From Circinella umbellata (lineage: Eukaryota > Mucoromycota > Mucoromycetes > Mucorales > Lichtheimiaceae), in assembly GCA_025093555.1 (NCBI GenBank), contig JAIWNF010000022.1:186001-250000 (forward strand): 64,000 nt of DNA. The letters are read 5' to 3'. Positions 37,857 to 50,520 of the stretch are shown one piece after another (the stretch's first letter is position 1; every line of letters starts with the position of its first letter). The position numbers and the translations under genes are program-made. The notes under the pieces are model-generated. The model was not told where the DNA came from. It ran no database searches and saw only the letters and a program-made list of their open reading frames with translations.

Positions 37857-39487
37857 GTATATTTGAGGGAGTGTAAAAGAAAAAAAAATGGAAAAACGTG
37901 TATCTGTATATTTTTTTGTTTGTGAACTTTTTTTTTTTACCCTACAATAAAATTTACAACCTTTTAAAGAGTGCGTTAAAAAATTAAAGAAAAGGTTAAA
38001 AAACGCAATATGTAGAAAAGGACAAAGAAATAACGAAAGAAAGACCACGTTTACTGTAACAGTAACAGTTCTCTCTTTTTTTTTACCTTCCTTGTTGCAC
38101 AATTCGTCGGACTACAAGTATGTGCTTTTCACTAATGGTTAGCTCACTTTGTTTCCCAACTTGGCGTGCGATGAAAATTAGAATGGCCGACAGTGTCCCT
38201 CAAAATTATAGATCAATGATTTTTTTGGTAGAAATTGTGAGAGATAAAGTACACTGCGACAGACTCAACTAAAACCAACGAATAAATCAGCAGCAACAGA
38301 ATCAACGGTATATGTATGAAATATTTTTAAGAATCACTCAGTTGTTATAATTATCTGCAAGCTATCGCTTCTAGCGAATTGAAAGTGAAATACAGCTATA
38401 GTGATTAATACATTATTGAACACCTTGCGGCATCCTGAAATATATTAAAAGTAACATATTCTATATCTAAATAGTCAAAGTATACTATAAAAATTATTTA
38501 GTGAATTGAAAGGAAGAAACAAACAGAAGAAATTATACACTTTTTTTTTTCTTTTTTTTTCCATAAGGTGTCAAGGACGAATCCTGGGTATGCTAGGCAT
38601 AGATAACTCAATTAGTACAATGGGTCGGAAAATCGATTGAATTATTGAGTTGGAAAGAATGAAACGCTCGCATTGGCGCCTCCCCAAACGGGAGTAATAA
38701 CCATAATACGTAACAATGACAGATTCATCACTCAACACGATATATTTACTATTGCAGATTTCTTTTTTCCAGATAGTTTTGAAAATTGTTCGATAAAAAT
38801 CTAAGATTGATATATATATCAAAGGATGATATAACAGGATTTTTAATCAACTGGGGTTCAAAACTGCTTTTTTTAAAGTTAGAAAGTGAAAACCGATAAA
38901 AATTGGATATATCAGTTCAACCATTTTATTCTTTATTTCTGATAACGTTGATTAGTAGACAGAATAGAATATACTTGAGCCTGAATTATTTCAACGGTAT
39001 ATATATATTCTGATTCTTTCTTGGGCTTATTTGATTATCCAGATAAAGGTACATTATATATTAGATGGCAACTGCTAGTAGTTTTTTAACCACCATCTTT
39101 CTGTGTGTGTGCGAAATTTGACGAGGGTTTAATATTTCGAAACAATGACTTGATAGCGTGATAACTGCAACCCTACTATTTTCTACTCTTTAAAATAATA
39201 TCCGTACATATTTTACATATATATTTCAGTGACAGAATAATTCTCACTGTAAATTCATAATCAACTGTTTTCTAATTCTAATTTATCTTTTTATCGATGT
39301 TGGGGGCTGAAGAATTATCGTTTGTGAGAATAAAAAAAAATCAGGCACCATTTCCACCAATGTTTTTGCCACGACAGTTTTAACAGCAAGTAAAGAAGTC
39401 GGAGTTCTTGTGCGAATTTATAATCTGTATCCCACATATAATTTTGTTCTTTAGCTTTATAATAAGTACCAACAAAGGGTAGCAATA
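37857..39487. other. Divergent intergenic region, 1.6 kb
   Basis: It contains the leaders and promoters of the kinase (minus) and the UBX gene (plus). The first 250 bp hold long T runs and CA/GT-rich sequence. No further gene is supported. Confidence 0.5.
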
Positions 39488-41997
39488 ATGAGCAATACAG
39501 CAATGTGGTTCGACGGTCCTGTTGCAGAAGCGGTATCGCTTGTAAACACTAAGAATTGCGTGTTTATTGTTTATATTTTTGGTAATTTACAAAAAGTTGT
39601 TATTAATATTATTATAAATGATAGAACAAACAGAGAACAAATATGAAAACTAAATGAAAAATAAATTATACCATTTAGATGATTCCGATAATAGTCATAA
39701 ACTGGATGCAACATTGAATGCCCCAACTGTAATTGTTTATTTAAAAGAAAAGAATAAAGAGGGAAAAAGAGAAAAAGCAAAAGACAAAAAAAAGTTACTT
39801 ATCGATGGTGATAATATTATTTTTAATAATAATAGGTGGTGGAAAAAATTACAGCAGAGGCTGTCGCGTTAAAAATGCACAAGGATTCAGATAATGCAAA
39901 GTTATTTCAGCAATTATGTAATCTTGATTGGATAAATTATATAATATGCAATATAATATATAATATATGCTCATATATTGTCTTCTTTTTTCGTTATTGT
40001 TATCAGATCCAATGCCACATGTTCCGATTTTATATTTTATCAAGTGAGTTCTTCTTTTCAAATCCTATTATTCAGTTAAAGTCCGCTTCGATTGATATTA
40101 ATGATAATAATTGAAATATAGACAAGGTACAATCAAGGAATTCGGTACCCAAGATACAACTGAAGAAGAGTTAATTACCAAGATTGATCAAACTGCAGCT
40201 ACTAGTCCTTCTATCGGTAGTCAGCAACAACAATCATCATCATCATCCCCACTAACTGCTCCTCCTTCAGCTATTGGCACCACATCAACACCCGTACCAG
40301 GTTCTACGACAACTTCTCCTCAATCCACAGCCAATAATGATATTGAGTCTGTAAATGTTTCTACTACTCCTGTGTCATCTTCATCGCCAGATCAATTGGC
40401 CAGAAAAGAAAAGTGAGCATCGTACCAATATATTGGTGCATAATGAAGGGCTTATATGTGTAAAATCGAATTCACAAAACTTATTGGATAACTTGTTTTT
40501 TCATTGATTTTACTTATTAGACTTCGAAAACAAATGGAAGAAGCACGAAAAAAACGCGAAGAAAAGGAAAAGCAGGTAATAATTCATATAGAAAGCAACA
40601 GGGATCAAACGATGAAAGCTTGTATATATTAATAAATCAACTATATATGTGGGTGGGTACTTAGGATGCACGTGAACGAGAATTAAAACGACGCGAGGAT
40701 GGAAAAGGAATGCAACAAACGAGACAGCAAATGGAAGATCAACGAAATAAACAACACTTTGCAAAAATTAAAAAGGAAAAGAAGGAAGAAGAGGAACATC
40801 GTCGAAAAATCAAGGAGCAAATTGCTCGTGATAGAGCAGAACAAATTGCTGCACGGCAAGCTGCAAAAAAGAAACGTGAATCAGAAAATGATACATCACC
40901 TTCTTTAACATCGCCACTACAACAACGAAATAAAAGGTAGGTCCGATTACTTATATATTACCTAATGGTTTGTAAGTGTACAGGTGTGTAAGAGATAATG
41001 ATGGAGTAATTGATAAAACTAAGCACATGATTACAACATGGTGTAGCCCAAGCGGTCGACAGCACCATGATAGTAGTAGTATTAGCATTCGACAATTGGA
41101 TGGATCCTCGATAAGAAATAAGTTCCAAGGTATCTATCAGTGGTTTTGTTATCATTATGTATCTACTAATAATGACCCATGCTTAACATACACATATTTT
41201 TAATAATTATACATAGCAACCGATACGTTGACTGTTGTTAAAGATTGGATCGATCAGGTATAATATATATTTACTATACGTTGGAAAGAGAGTAAAATAG
41301 AATTAGAGTAGGCAAAGAAGAGTGACGGACACTAATTTTATTTTACAATAGAATCGAACCGATGGAGATCAGCCTTATAAATTACTAGCCCAATTTCCAA
41401 CACGGCAATTTAGTATAGGCGATGAAGAAAGATCATTACAGGAACTTGACCTTTGTCCTAGCGCTACAATTATCATGAAAGGTATTAAAAATGTCAGTCA
41501 TGCATATGGTGGAGGTAATAATGGATCTTATATGGATTACGTTTATTCTGCTGGTGGTATGCTATACAATGCTGCGAGTACAGTGGGATCGACGATGTCA
41601 GGGGTTGTATACTCCTTATTTCCAGCGGAACCTGCAGCTTCGTCAGGTACAACACCAGGAACACCAGGTCAGAATATTGTAGGTGGATACCCCGGTAATA
41701 ATAACAGTGCTTCTTCGTCTTCATCTCAATCAATTCCAAATCCTTCATCTCCCGGTGGACAACGTCTTGGTGGTGATTCCCCAAGGGCTGGACCTAGGTG
41801 AATAATAACTCTACTTTATTTTGAAGCTCTTAAAAGTGTACAGGCATAATTAGAGGACAGAGAAGAGGTAAATGAACTAATTTGTTACGCATTTTATTAG
41901 AACAAGCGGAAGTAATGTCAATACACTTCGGTCGAGTGAGTTTGATAATGATGATGATGGACGAACATATAATGGAAACTCTTTGAATCAAGAATAA
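39488..41997 (+). CDS. UBX-domain protein of the UBXN4/erasin type
   Basis: Eleven exons (39488-39581, 39679-39728, 39836-39917, 40007-40043, 40122-40412, 40521-40575, 40665-40936, 41047-41129, 41217-41257, 41352-41797, 41901-41997) give 515 aa. Seen: an N-terminal thioredoxin-like region (MWFDGPVAEAVSLVNTKNCVFIVYIF, then PMPHVPILYFIKQG), a Ser/Thr-rich linker, a highly charged helix (about 185-285), and a UBX domain at about 305-385 with the FPTR loop at 350-353 that binds p97/Cdc48. A Gly/Ser-rich tail follows. Known: UBXN4-class proteins recruit p97 to the ER for ER-associated degradation. The ATG at 39488 matches the family's short start before W-F-x-G. No clear membrane hairpin is visible in the tail (YVYSAGGMLYNAAS is only mildly hydrophobic), so ER anchoring is uncertain. 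Confidence 0.87.
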
Positions 41998-43527
41998 AAA
42001 GAGAAAGTTAAATATATAATGTAACCCTGAGTGATGATGAAATGTAGCACTTATTAACTAACCCCTTTTCCCCGCTCTCCTCTCCTTTTTTTCATTCTTC
42101 TAACAATTTGTTTTCTATGTGTATATTTGGTTGCTTTTTATAATATTAATTATATAAACGAAATACAAAAAAAGGAGGAATAGAACGTTTTTATTGACGT
42201 TTACGTATTGTTATTGTTGTTGTAAATTGAAAGCACATAACATTAAAAGGCTGTTAATTAAACGCTATCCTATTTTGACTTTTCAAAACGGAGCGACTCG
42301 AATCACCATATCTCTCACACTAAGATTTTATATTTAGAACAAAATACGTAAAAGATTGTAGCTACGAATATATAACATCATATCCTTAATAATTTAATAT
42401 GATGATGTAATACATCCACACAGCATGATTTTTTCTTTTTTGGATTATTAACTAATAAGTAATAATTGGGTGGAGGAAAGAAAAGAAGGATAAAAAAATA
42501 GAACATGTGATGCTGAATATGCGTGTAACTTTGAACAGATGATCCGAGAAAATGAAAAATTTAGTCCCTTCTTTTGAAATCGGTATAAATTTAAGATCAT
42601 AGAGTCATTTTTAATAGCAAAACTTGTTTTATTCTTGAAAAGAGTTGTATAAATGAAAATAAAATAGTATCCCTTTTGTCATTAAGTCGCATACGTAAAA
42701 CAGAAGAAATAACTCCTGATACAGTTTTCTTTTGGGCGTTTACCTGCATTCATCCCGTTTTTTTTTTTTTGGTGGTTTTTCTTTTCATGTAAAATAGAAA
42801 TCATTAAAGATAATTAAAACAAGTTGATACATAATAGTGCTAAACGTTAATATACGTATACAGGATGTAATATATGTCAATTAGAGGTTTAGAAAAGTAA
42901 AAATCATTATTTTTAGTGGAAAAAAAATAAGCACGCGTCGTTTTTTATCTTTCTGCGTGAAGTGTTCCACAAGATAAAAAAAAAAAGAAGAGGACAACAA
43001 TAATCGGTTGCTATGCACCCGCGTATTTGTTACATAACAACGAAAAAAAGAAAGACCAAGTTTGCTCATGGTAAATAGTCATTTCACCATCATCTGAAAT
43101 GTACTCAATAAATAAATCAAAAAAAAGCTTTTCTTTTTTTTCGTAGCTGAAGGAAGAGCAAAAAAAAGAAAGAAAGAAAGAAAATGTTTCTATTCCATCC
43201 ACAACCCCAACATAATAATGATAAATTTAAATAGAATAAAGAATCTTTCGTGCGTGATTTGAAGTTTGCTATTAAATTTTTTTTCGATTTAATTGTTGGT
43301 ATTTTCTTTTTCTTTTAAAGAGAAAAAAGTTAAAAAAGAGCAAATATTGAAATGAAATGTGTGTTGGTGAGTGGTTGTCTGTGTGTGTGTGTGTTTTGTG
43401 TCGTTTGTTGTCGTTGTTTAACCGAAAGAAAGCGCACTAATCAACATAGTACAGGTAATAAAAGAAATAGAAAAAAAGAGTGTAGAACGTGTGTGTGTAT
43501 GGTGTGAAAGAAGCGAAATTGGTCCAA
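41998..43527. other. Convergent intergenic region, 1.5 kb
   Basis: AT-rich with purine/pyrimidine runs and a GT repeat near 43.38 kb, next to the end of the histone H1 gene. No additional exon or RNA is supported. Confidence 0.5.
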
Positions 43528-44594
43528 TTAAGCCTTGGTGGCAGCAGCCTTCTTCTTGGTAGCAGGTGCTTTCTTGGTGGTAGATGCAGCCTTCTTCTTA
43601 GGAGCCTTAAGCTTGGCAGCAGCCTTTTCCTTTGAAGGTGCCTTCTTTGCAATAGCAGCCTTACGAGCAGCAGCAGTCTTTTTGGGTGCAGCAGCAGCCT
43701 TCTTCTTTGTTGCTGGCTTCTTTTCTTTCTTCTCCTTAGTCTCCTTCTTTTCCTTCTTTTCAGCTGTTTTCTTTTCGGGCTTTGCAAGCTTCACAGTACC
43801 CGATAAACCTAATTATAAAACGAATAAGAAAATTCATCAAGAAATTAAAAAGGATAGATGATATGAAAGATGGTGAGGACAATGAGTCAATAATGAACAG
43901 GATAAAAAAAACTTTCAATAATTAAACTTATTGAATATATAATTCCATTCGACTATAAAGGGAAAATCTGCAAAGAATTGATTGTACACCAATCAACGTG
44001 TAGCAACACTCTCCCTTTCTCGCACTTTTTTTTTTTTTCAACTTCATCCACCCACAAAACTTTTATTTTTATTTTACTTGTTACTTTCTCTCGTAACAAA
44101 AAGAATTTTGTTAAAAGAAACTTACCCTTGGGAAGAGCGAAAGCTTCCTTAGAAACACCACGCTTGATAGCAGCAGAGATTTGATTGTCAAAATGAGCTC
44201 CAGCACTGACCTTGTAGTTGGCGAGAAGATATTTCTTGATCGCAGGACGAGAGCTACCTTTTCTTTCCTTCAAAGCAAGAATAGCAGCTAAATATAAATA
44301 GATACAACAAACATGTCAATAAACGTATCCAATAACTTGATGTAAAAACAAGAGAAAAAGAAAAGAAAAAAAGAAATTGAAATACTTACACTTGATCATT
44401 GCCTCATACTAAAATTTTCAAAGTTGATGACGAATAAGCCAAATTTTTTCATAAAAAAAAGAAAGAAAAGATTAAATGAACGATAGTTGTTAGAAAATTG
44501 ATAGATAAACACAAAAATAAAGAAGGCATATATAACTTACAGGAGGATGTTCAGGCTTCTTTGTGGTCTTGGGAGTAGTAGTTTCACCGGCCAT
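43528..44594 (-). CDS. Linker histone H1
   Basis: Four exons (44541-44594, 44390-44408, 44126-44287, 43528-43808) give 171 aa. Seen: a short N-terminal tail (MAGETTTPKTTKKPEHPP), a winged-helix globular domain (about 17-80: YEAMIKSAILALKERKGSSR, AIKKYLLANYK, FDNQISAAIKRGV), and a Lys/Ala/Pro tail with KKAAA repeats. Known: H1 binds linker DNA at the nucleosome entry/exit site and compacts chromatin. Exon 2 is only 19 nt but codes the invariant YEAMIK start of the globular domain, which confirms it. The gene is interrupted, unlike animal replication histones, and so is presumably polyadenylated. A CCAATTGG element lies about 150 nt upstream of the start. No core histone genes are adjacent. Confidence 0.95.
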
Positions 44595-44745
44595 AATAAT
44601 GAAGTATTTTTTAGAGAGAAAAAAAAAGTAAAGTAAAAAAGAAAAAGATGCGCGCGGGGGGGGTTTGTGCCTTTTCAAAATGCTTTAATTTTTTTTTTCA
44701 CTTAGCAAATTTCTTATTCGGTGTTTTAATTTCGCGCATCAATTG

Positions 44746-44753
44746 CCAATTGG
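44746..44753. promoter_or_regulatory. Overlapping inverted CCAAT boxes upstream of histone H1
   Basis: CCAATTGG contains CCAAT on both strands. It lies 152 nt upstream of the H1 ATG, within the usual range for the CCAAT-binding (HAP) complex. Confidence 0.45.
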
Positions 44754-44957
44754 ACGTGTAATAATACTCCCCCAACTCCTTTTTTTTTTTACTTTTCTTA
44801 TGATGAAAAGAAAAAAATGTGTTAATATGAGAGAAGGTGTATATTTTAAAGCCACAGTAAAAAGCATATCACTAATTTTTATCTGTTAATATTTTAGATT
44901 GGTATCTATAAACTCAAGTTAAAATTTACTGTTAGCTTAATTGATGAATTGCTACTG

Positions 44958-45024
44958 AAAAAGTGAAAAAAAATGGTAGTAAAAAAAAAAAAAAGTACGC
45001 GCCGCGTTTTTTTTTTCACTTTTT
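44958..45024. repeat. Inverted repeat with 16-bp arms
   Basis: AAAAAGTGAAAAAAAA at 44958-44973 is the exact complement of the segment at 45009-45024. The spacer includes an A14 run and the GC-rich GTACGCGCCGCG. It is low complexity, so a chance or homopolymer-driven origin is possible. Confidence 0.55.
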
Positions 45025-48000
45025 AAAAAATTAAAGAAAAAAAAAAGAGAAAAAAAAATGATGGGATCCCGACGAAAACGATCAAATGAACCACGAGGTA
45101 TAACTCAATATTATTGTTCATTTTTAATCAAGTGGTCCATCTTATATTCTTATTGAAAACATTCAAAATAGTTTTATTATATAAATCCATCATCGATTTT
45201 AATTTTTTTTGTTACTTAGTAACGTATGCTTTTTTTTTCTGGTTGACAAAAAAAAAATTGGATTAGGATAAAATTTACTTTTCTTTTTTGACCAGTGACT
45301 GAACAAGACGTTTTCCCACCCATCAACTCGGCCCAAAATGTTATATATATTGAAAGCTAATAAAGGAGAGGAGAGAAGGGGTGTGGAAAGCAACCTACTT
45401 AAAAATGCTATCAATATTCGTTTAATAAAAACCTCTTTTTTTTAAGTATTTTTATTCTATGTTTTCAAATTCTTTTTTTTTTTAAGTAAAAAAACTTGGT
45501 GAGAATTTTTTTCTTCCCCCCCCCCGAAAAAAAGTGTTATGTACATGTCATAGAAAAAAACCTTGCATTTATCATTAAGAGTAATAATGATAAACCATTT
45601 GACTGAATAAAAAGCAGTTTTATGTTGTTGTCGTATCGAGGATCGGCAAATAATATTAATTTTGGAAACACTTCACGACTTTTTTTCTCATTTACAATTG
45701 TCTGCCAGCATCAAAGAGGAAAGAGAAAAAGGGGGGAGGCAAGAAATGATATATACATCCATTTTTTATATGACAACTTCATTATTGTTTTTCACTCTTC
45801 TGATAACAAAGAAACACATGTTATTGTTGATCATTATCGTATTGAGCCTAAAATGACCACAATAAGAAACTCTATTTTTACCGTTCTGTTAACTTATCGT
45901 ATAAATCAAACAGAAAGATTCTAGATGTTACAATAAGCAATCCAAATGGGATGTTCTTCAATCTACGTAGTTTTTATACAGTACGTACTATAAAATTAGT
46001 AATAGTGCAAGTGAATGTAAAGGCACATTCTCATTATATAATAATTTTTTATTGACATGATATTATCATCGCAATCGTTTATTATAGGTTATGGTAAGTA
46101 ATAGTCTGTTAACATATTGCTACTAGTGCAGATGTTTGTTGTCATAGATACGCTTGTGGATAATATTCAACAAGGGCTAGCTAGCCTGGCAGCGCTTTTA
46201 CTAGACTAAATGTCACGTCTATGTGCCATAGGCAAACAGGGTATTATTATTTCCACGATGCTATTTTCCTCAGCGATATCACGAAAGATCAAAAGATCAA
46301 TTTTGTTTTTGTTTTCTTTGTGAGTTTGTAACAATATATATAAATATCTGGAAAGCTTACGACACCTTTCATTTAGCAATAAACATTATCTTTTTTACTA
46401 TTATTACTACAGCTGTTACAGTATGTCAATCTCTTCTACACATTATACTACACAAAGCTTACACTGTATGCAAGACTCCTTTCACTATGCTAAGAGTATA
46501 TATACTAGGATATCTAGCTGCAAACTGGCACATGTGCTAGAGTTTATATTAATAAGTAGACAATAAAGACAGACGTTCGTACAATTTGCTTTTGTTTCTC
46601 GTTTGTCCTCAATTTCATTCGCTTGTTAGTCTTGCTCCTCTAACAAGCTTATACAAAACAAAATTACTGTCTACATACTGACTTATATAACATAAATACT
46701 CAATCTTCACTTATAGGCTGAAACTAGTTCAAAAGATGTACTGCAAGTACTTTAAATGGGCTTTTTATTTTTCTTTAAATTTTGAAGATCGAACACAGAC
46801 TGTTTTCTCTAATCATACTGAATCTCATTAGCATATATATATACCATTAGTCATATAGTTATAACGTACGGCAGAAAATCATATATCCCACACTTTATTC
46901 CGATTCCGGGTGCTTTTAAATGGGCTGATGTACGACCCACACGGCTACGTATGGATCACATACTACAAAATTCACAGAAAGTAAGAATAAACTATTGAAT
47001 GTACCACAGCTCTCAAACCCAATTTTTTTTTGGTGGGATCGAATGGAAACCAAAACATGGTGACATGAAATTGAAAACAATGGGGCAAAAAACAATATTC
47101 CCGGTGAATATTAAAATATATATTTATGATTCACTTATTATATTTATCGTAGGTTTTACGTATATACGTAGACAAGAGGAGAATCTTAAAAAGATAAAAA
47201 GATAAAATGAGATGTCAAATATATATCAATATTCAACCAGTAATAAGCGAAGTATAGCTTTAGTGTGTCGGTAAAGTTGAATGTTTAAATAGGATACCTA
47301 TTTTAATACAAAGAGGAGTGAATCAGATCTCTATCCTCAATATTCGGCTCGCTGAGAAAGAAGAATAAGCAGTTGTACAGGTAGGCTGTTTGAGCATAAG
47401 TCTAGATTTCAGTCTACTATAAGTAATCAGTGAATTTGATAGCTACATAATGGTGATTAAATGTTGTATTACTGGTATTTTTGGTTATTATTTCAAAGAA
47501 TATATTATAATGGCAATATTCAAAAAACAAGAAGATATACTAATTATGCCTCGTAAATTGAATTTACGCTTAATATGTAGGCCTAGTGAGATCGATATTA
47601 ATACTGATTTTGGCACTGGCGAATTTTCAAATGTCCTCAACATTCGAAATACTAAGCTGATAAGACGGATGGTGTAAGTCAACAAACATGATAGGATCGA
47701 AAGCTGTTGCATCAATCTTGAGATTAGCACAAAGTGATACATCTGTACTTCAAAAAATTTTACTGACTAAGAACGTGAAAAATCTTTCACAACCAATGAC
47801 ACCCATACGCATACTTCTCTCTATTTTATTTTATCTCGCCAAAGCTCTCATATATCACTACTTTTAAGTTTGAGTATACGTGCTGTAGTAAACATTGAGA
47901 ATTACAAACTTTAAATGAAACATAAACAGAAAGGTACTCGACTCGTGCTGCAGACACAACAGTACTGTACAGAAACAATATGATATTGTAAATATTTAGG

Positions 48001-48483
48001 TATTTGCTAATTACTATCGTTGTTGTTATTAACAATTTTTTCAAACCACTTTTTACTCATACAATACAGCTCGTTATATCCCATAGTGGTCTTTTTTTAT
48101 TGTTGTTATTCTCTAACAATTGGATGTCGGATACAACCATCTTCATCCAAAACACGTCGGCTGAAGTTATAAGAAAAGAATATACGTATCGAGTCAGCTG
48201 ACGTAAATAAATCAATATGCTGTCTCTCTAAAAACAGTATATTGTGCGTTTCAATATGGTTATTTTATTGTTTGCAAACATTACAAAGAAAAAAATCAAA
48301 GTGTTTTCGTTCCTATATAGAACCTACGTATACAATACGGTAAGTATTAGTGGTGATGAGAAATGAAGGAAGAGATTTCTTTTTTCTAGGCGACGTGGAA
48401 TGAGGGGAACAAAACAGAGTATTGATATATGTATATATATAATCTAGAAACAAACGAAAAATGATGGGAACGGTACTAATAAT

Positions 48484-50226
48484 TTAGGAAGAAGCGGCAT
48501 AATCTTTAGTGGAATAATATTCAGGATATTTCTTGATAAGCTCTTGTAATTCTTGTTTTTGAGCAACAAGGTTGGGTGTAAGCTCATCATAAACATCAGA
48601 AAACATTTGATCCAAATCAGGTTTCTTGCGTTTTTCAGCTGCATTAAAACTCTTCATTAATGATGACCGTACTTCTTTACGCCATTGATCCTCTTCATCT
48701 TGATTCCACCATTGCTTATGTTCAAGGTAACGGCGGAAACGTGTTACTGGATTATCAAATTGTGCGCGTTCCTCTACTTCGTTACGATCACGATACTTTG
48801 TTGAATCATCGGATGTACTATGGTGCCCAATACGGTATGTCATTGCTTCAATTAAAACAGGTTTATTTTCTTCAATGGCTATCTCACGTGCTGCTTTGGT
48901 AGCATTGTATACAGCCCATATATCATTACCATCTACGCGGATTGTATCAATACCATATCCAATACCACGGCTGGCAATACCATCGCCCTTGTATTGCTCG
49001 CTACTAGGTGTCGAAATTGCGTAACCATTGTTTCGGCTTTGCATAAAAAACATTAATTTTGTAAATTAGCATATCACAAAAAGAATTATTATCTATATCT
49101 GAATATGTATATCACAATAACAAGAAACTTATATATGCACACAAAACTGAAAACTTACCACATAAAAATAACTGGACATTTCAAAGTTGCAGCCATATTC
49201 AAGCCAGCATGAAAATCGCCTTCAGAAGCAGCTCCTTCACCAAAGAAACAGATGGTACATGCACGGCTATTAGATAATTTTAATGCATAAGCAGCACCAG
49301 TTGCTTGAGGAATTTGTGTACCCAAGGGTGATGATATGGTTTGGAAGTTGAGTTTTTTGGAACCATAATGAATAGGCATTTGTCGACCTTTACCATAATC
49401 CATATCATTACTGAAACATTGATTCATCATTTCATCCATGGTAAAACCTCGATATAATAGCATGAATGCTTCACGGTACTATATAACGTAGTTACATACA
49501 ATAACGCAGTCCAAATTTTTTTATTGGTGAAACAAAGAAAGGTTAGATTGGTAAATCTGCATATAGTCATTCCACATATATACATCTCGCTTGTATCTCC
49601 TTAAATATATCTCCCTCCGCTCCTCGAATATGCATATAAATATTTTCATTTATATAAAACAATCTTTCACACAATTCTCTTTCTTTTTTTTTGTTTTTTT
49701 TTTACCTGACCAAACACAACGTCATCGTTTTCTAATGCTGCAGCACTACCGATCATTGCTTCTTCACCATAATGAGTCATATAAAAACTGATACGACCTT
49801 GTCGTTGAGCTTCATAAAGAATTCCATCAATAACATGGAGTTGAACCATCTTTTTATAACAATAAAGAGCTTCTTCTTTTGACACTTGTGGTTCATGCGC
49901 TTTATCTAATATTTGACCTGTATGATCCATCACACGATATGCTTTCAAAGGTGCTGTGCTCTCAATAATCTTCATATCTGTTGTAAATCGGTCTTCATTG
50001 GACCAATTTGGCAATCCTTTTTTTTCAACCAACTTTGCTTTGGCAGCTGCGTTACTTGCCTATATGAATCACCCCCCCCAAAAAAAAGATGTTGAGCTTT
50101 TTGATAGAAAAAAAAATAACATGACTGATTTCTTCTTTTTCTTACGCGAATTGTGGTATGTAGACATTGTTTTCGTAGAGTATTTTGGGTATATAACGAA
50201 AGAATTTTGGTTGTATTACGCAACAT
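48484..50226 (-). CDS. Branched-chain 2-oxoacid dehydrogenase E1 subunit alpha, mitochondrial
   Basis: Four exons (50146-50226, 49706-50059, 49159-49478, 48484-49036) give 435 aa. It decarboxylates the 2-oxo acids of Leu, Ile and Val with thiamine diphosphate, in the matrix complex. Seen: a presequence rich in Arg, Thr and Leu ([20 protein letters not shown]), [10 protein letters not shown], the helix [36 protein letters not shown], the ThDP/Mg motif [17 protein letters not shown] (about 223-239), [15 protein letters not shown], and the regulatory loop [12 protein letters not shown] whose Ser is phosphorylated in animal enzymes. These blocks separate it from pyruvate dehydrogenase E1 alpha. 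The ATG at 50226 directly starts the presequence, which exon 1 (27 residues) encodes almost alone. No E1 beta gene is adjacent. Confidence 0.95.
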
Positions 50227-50325
50227 AATAAAAAGAAATATAAAAAAGCTGTAGATGAAGAAGGAAAAGAAGAAAAAGAAGGAAGGAAGAGTGAAGTAAA
50301 AAGGAGATGAAAAGAAAAAAAAAAG

Positions 50326-50520
50326 TTAGATGTATGGCAGATTGAGTGGAATTGAGCGTGTGAAAAATTGGATATAGGCGTTAAATGGGATACTTGTGCG
50401 ATTGGTGAAATTTTTGAAAGGCGACACTGCTTTGATAGCTTGTTTGTGTAACTCGGTATACCATTTTAGGGTATCACAATCTATAAACCACAACAAACTA
50501 TCCCACGCTCCCTCGTTCAT
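50326..50520 (-). CDS. Possible 64-residue small protein (uncertain)
   Basis: A complete minus-strand frame from ATG at 50520 to TAA at 50326, 100 nt upstream of the E1 alpha start on the same strand. Its residue mix (MNEGAWDSLLWFIDCDTLKW, later SPFKNFTNRTSIPF) is richer in Trp, Asp, Gly and Pro than random AT-rich frames here. An in-frame stop lies just upstream, so it is not an obvious continuation of a larger exon. I do not recognise it. It may instead be 5' leader of the E1 alpha transcript or chance. Confidence 0.25.
   Translation of the reverse strand: MNEGAWDSLLWFIDCDTLKWYTELHKQAIKAVSPFKNFTNRTSIPFNAYIQFFTRSIPLNLPYI

Larger units (their letters stand above)
44595..48483. other. 3.9-kb intergenic region
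   Basis: It contains the H1 promoter, a 16-bp A/T-rich inverted repeat at 44958-45024, an orphan exon-like start at 45058, and scattered coding-like fragments at 46.9-47.7 kb that do not join into a gene. The rest is AT-rich with several TACGTA copies. Confidence 0.45.

Noticed and set aside
37857..38102. Upstream in-frame extension of the kinase
   Set aside because: The frame stays open, but the added residues are Phe/Lys/Thr-rich and fit a translated leader; the ATG at 37856 starts the normal low-complexity N-terminus.
38571..38822. 83-codon minus-strand frame with imperfect inverted repeat (aactcaat...attgagtt) near 38.6 kb
   Set aside because: The repeat has too many mismatches for a transposon end, and the frame lacks a domain.
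43535..43861. 108-codon + strand frame over histone H1
   Set aside because: Antisense of the Lys/Ala-rich tail, which gives Phe/Ala/Leu runs; not a membrane protein gene.
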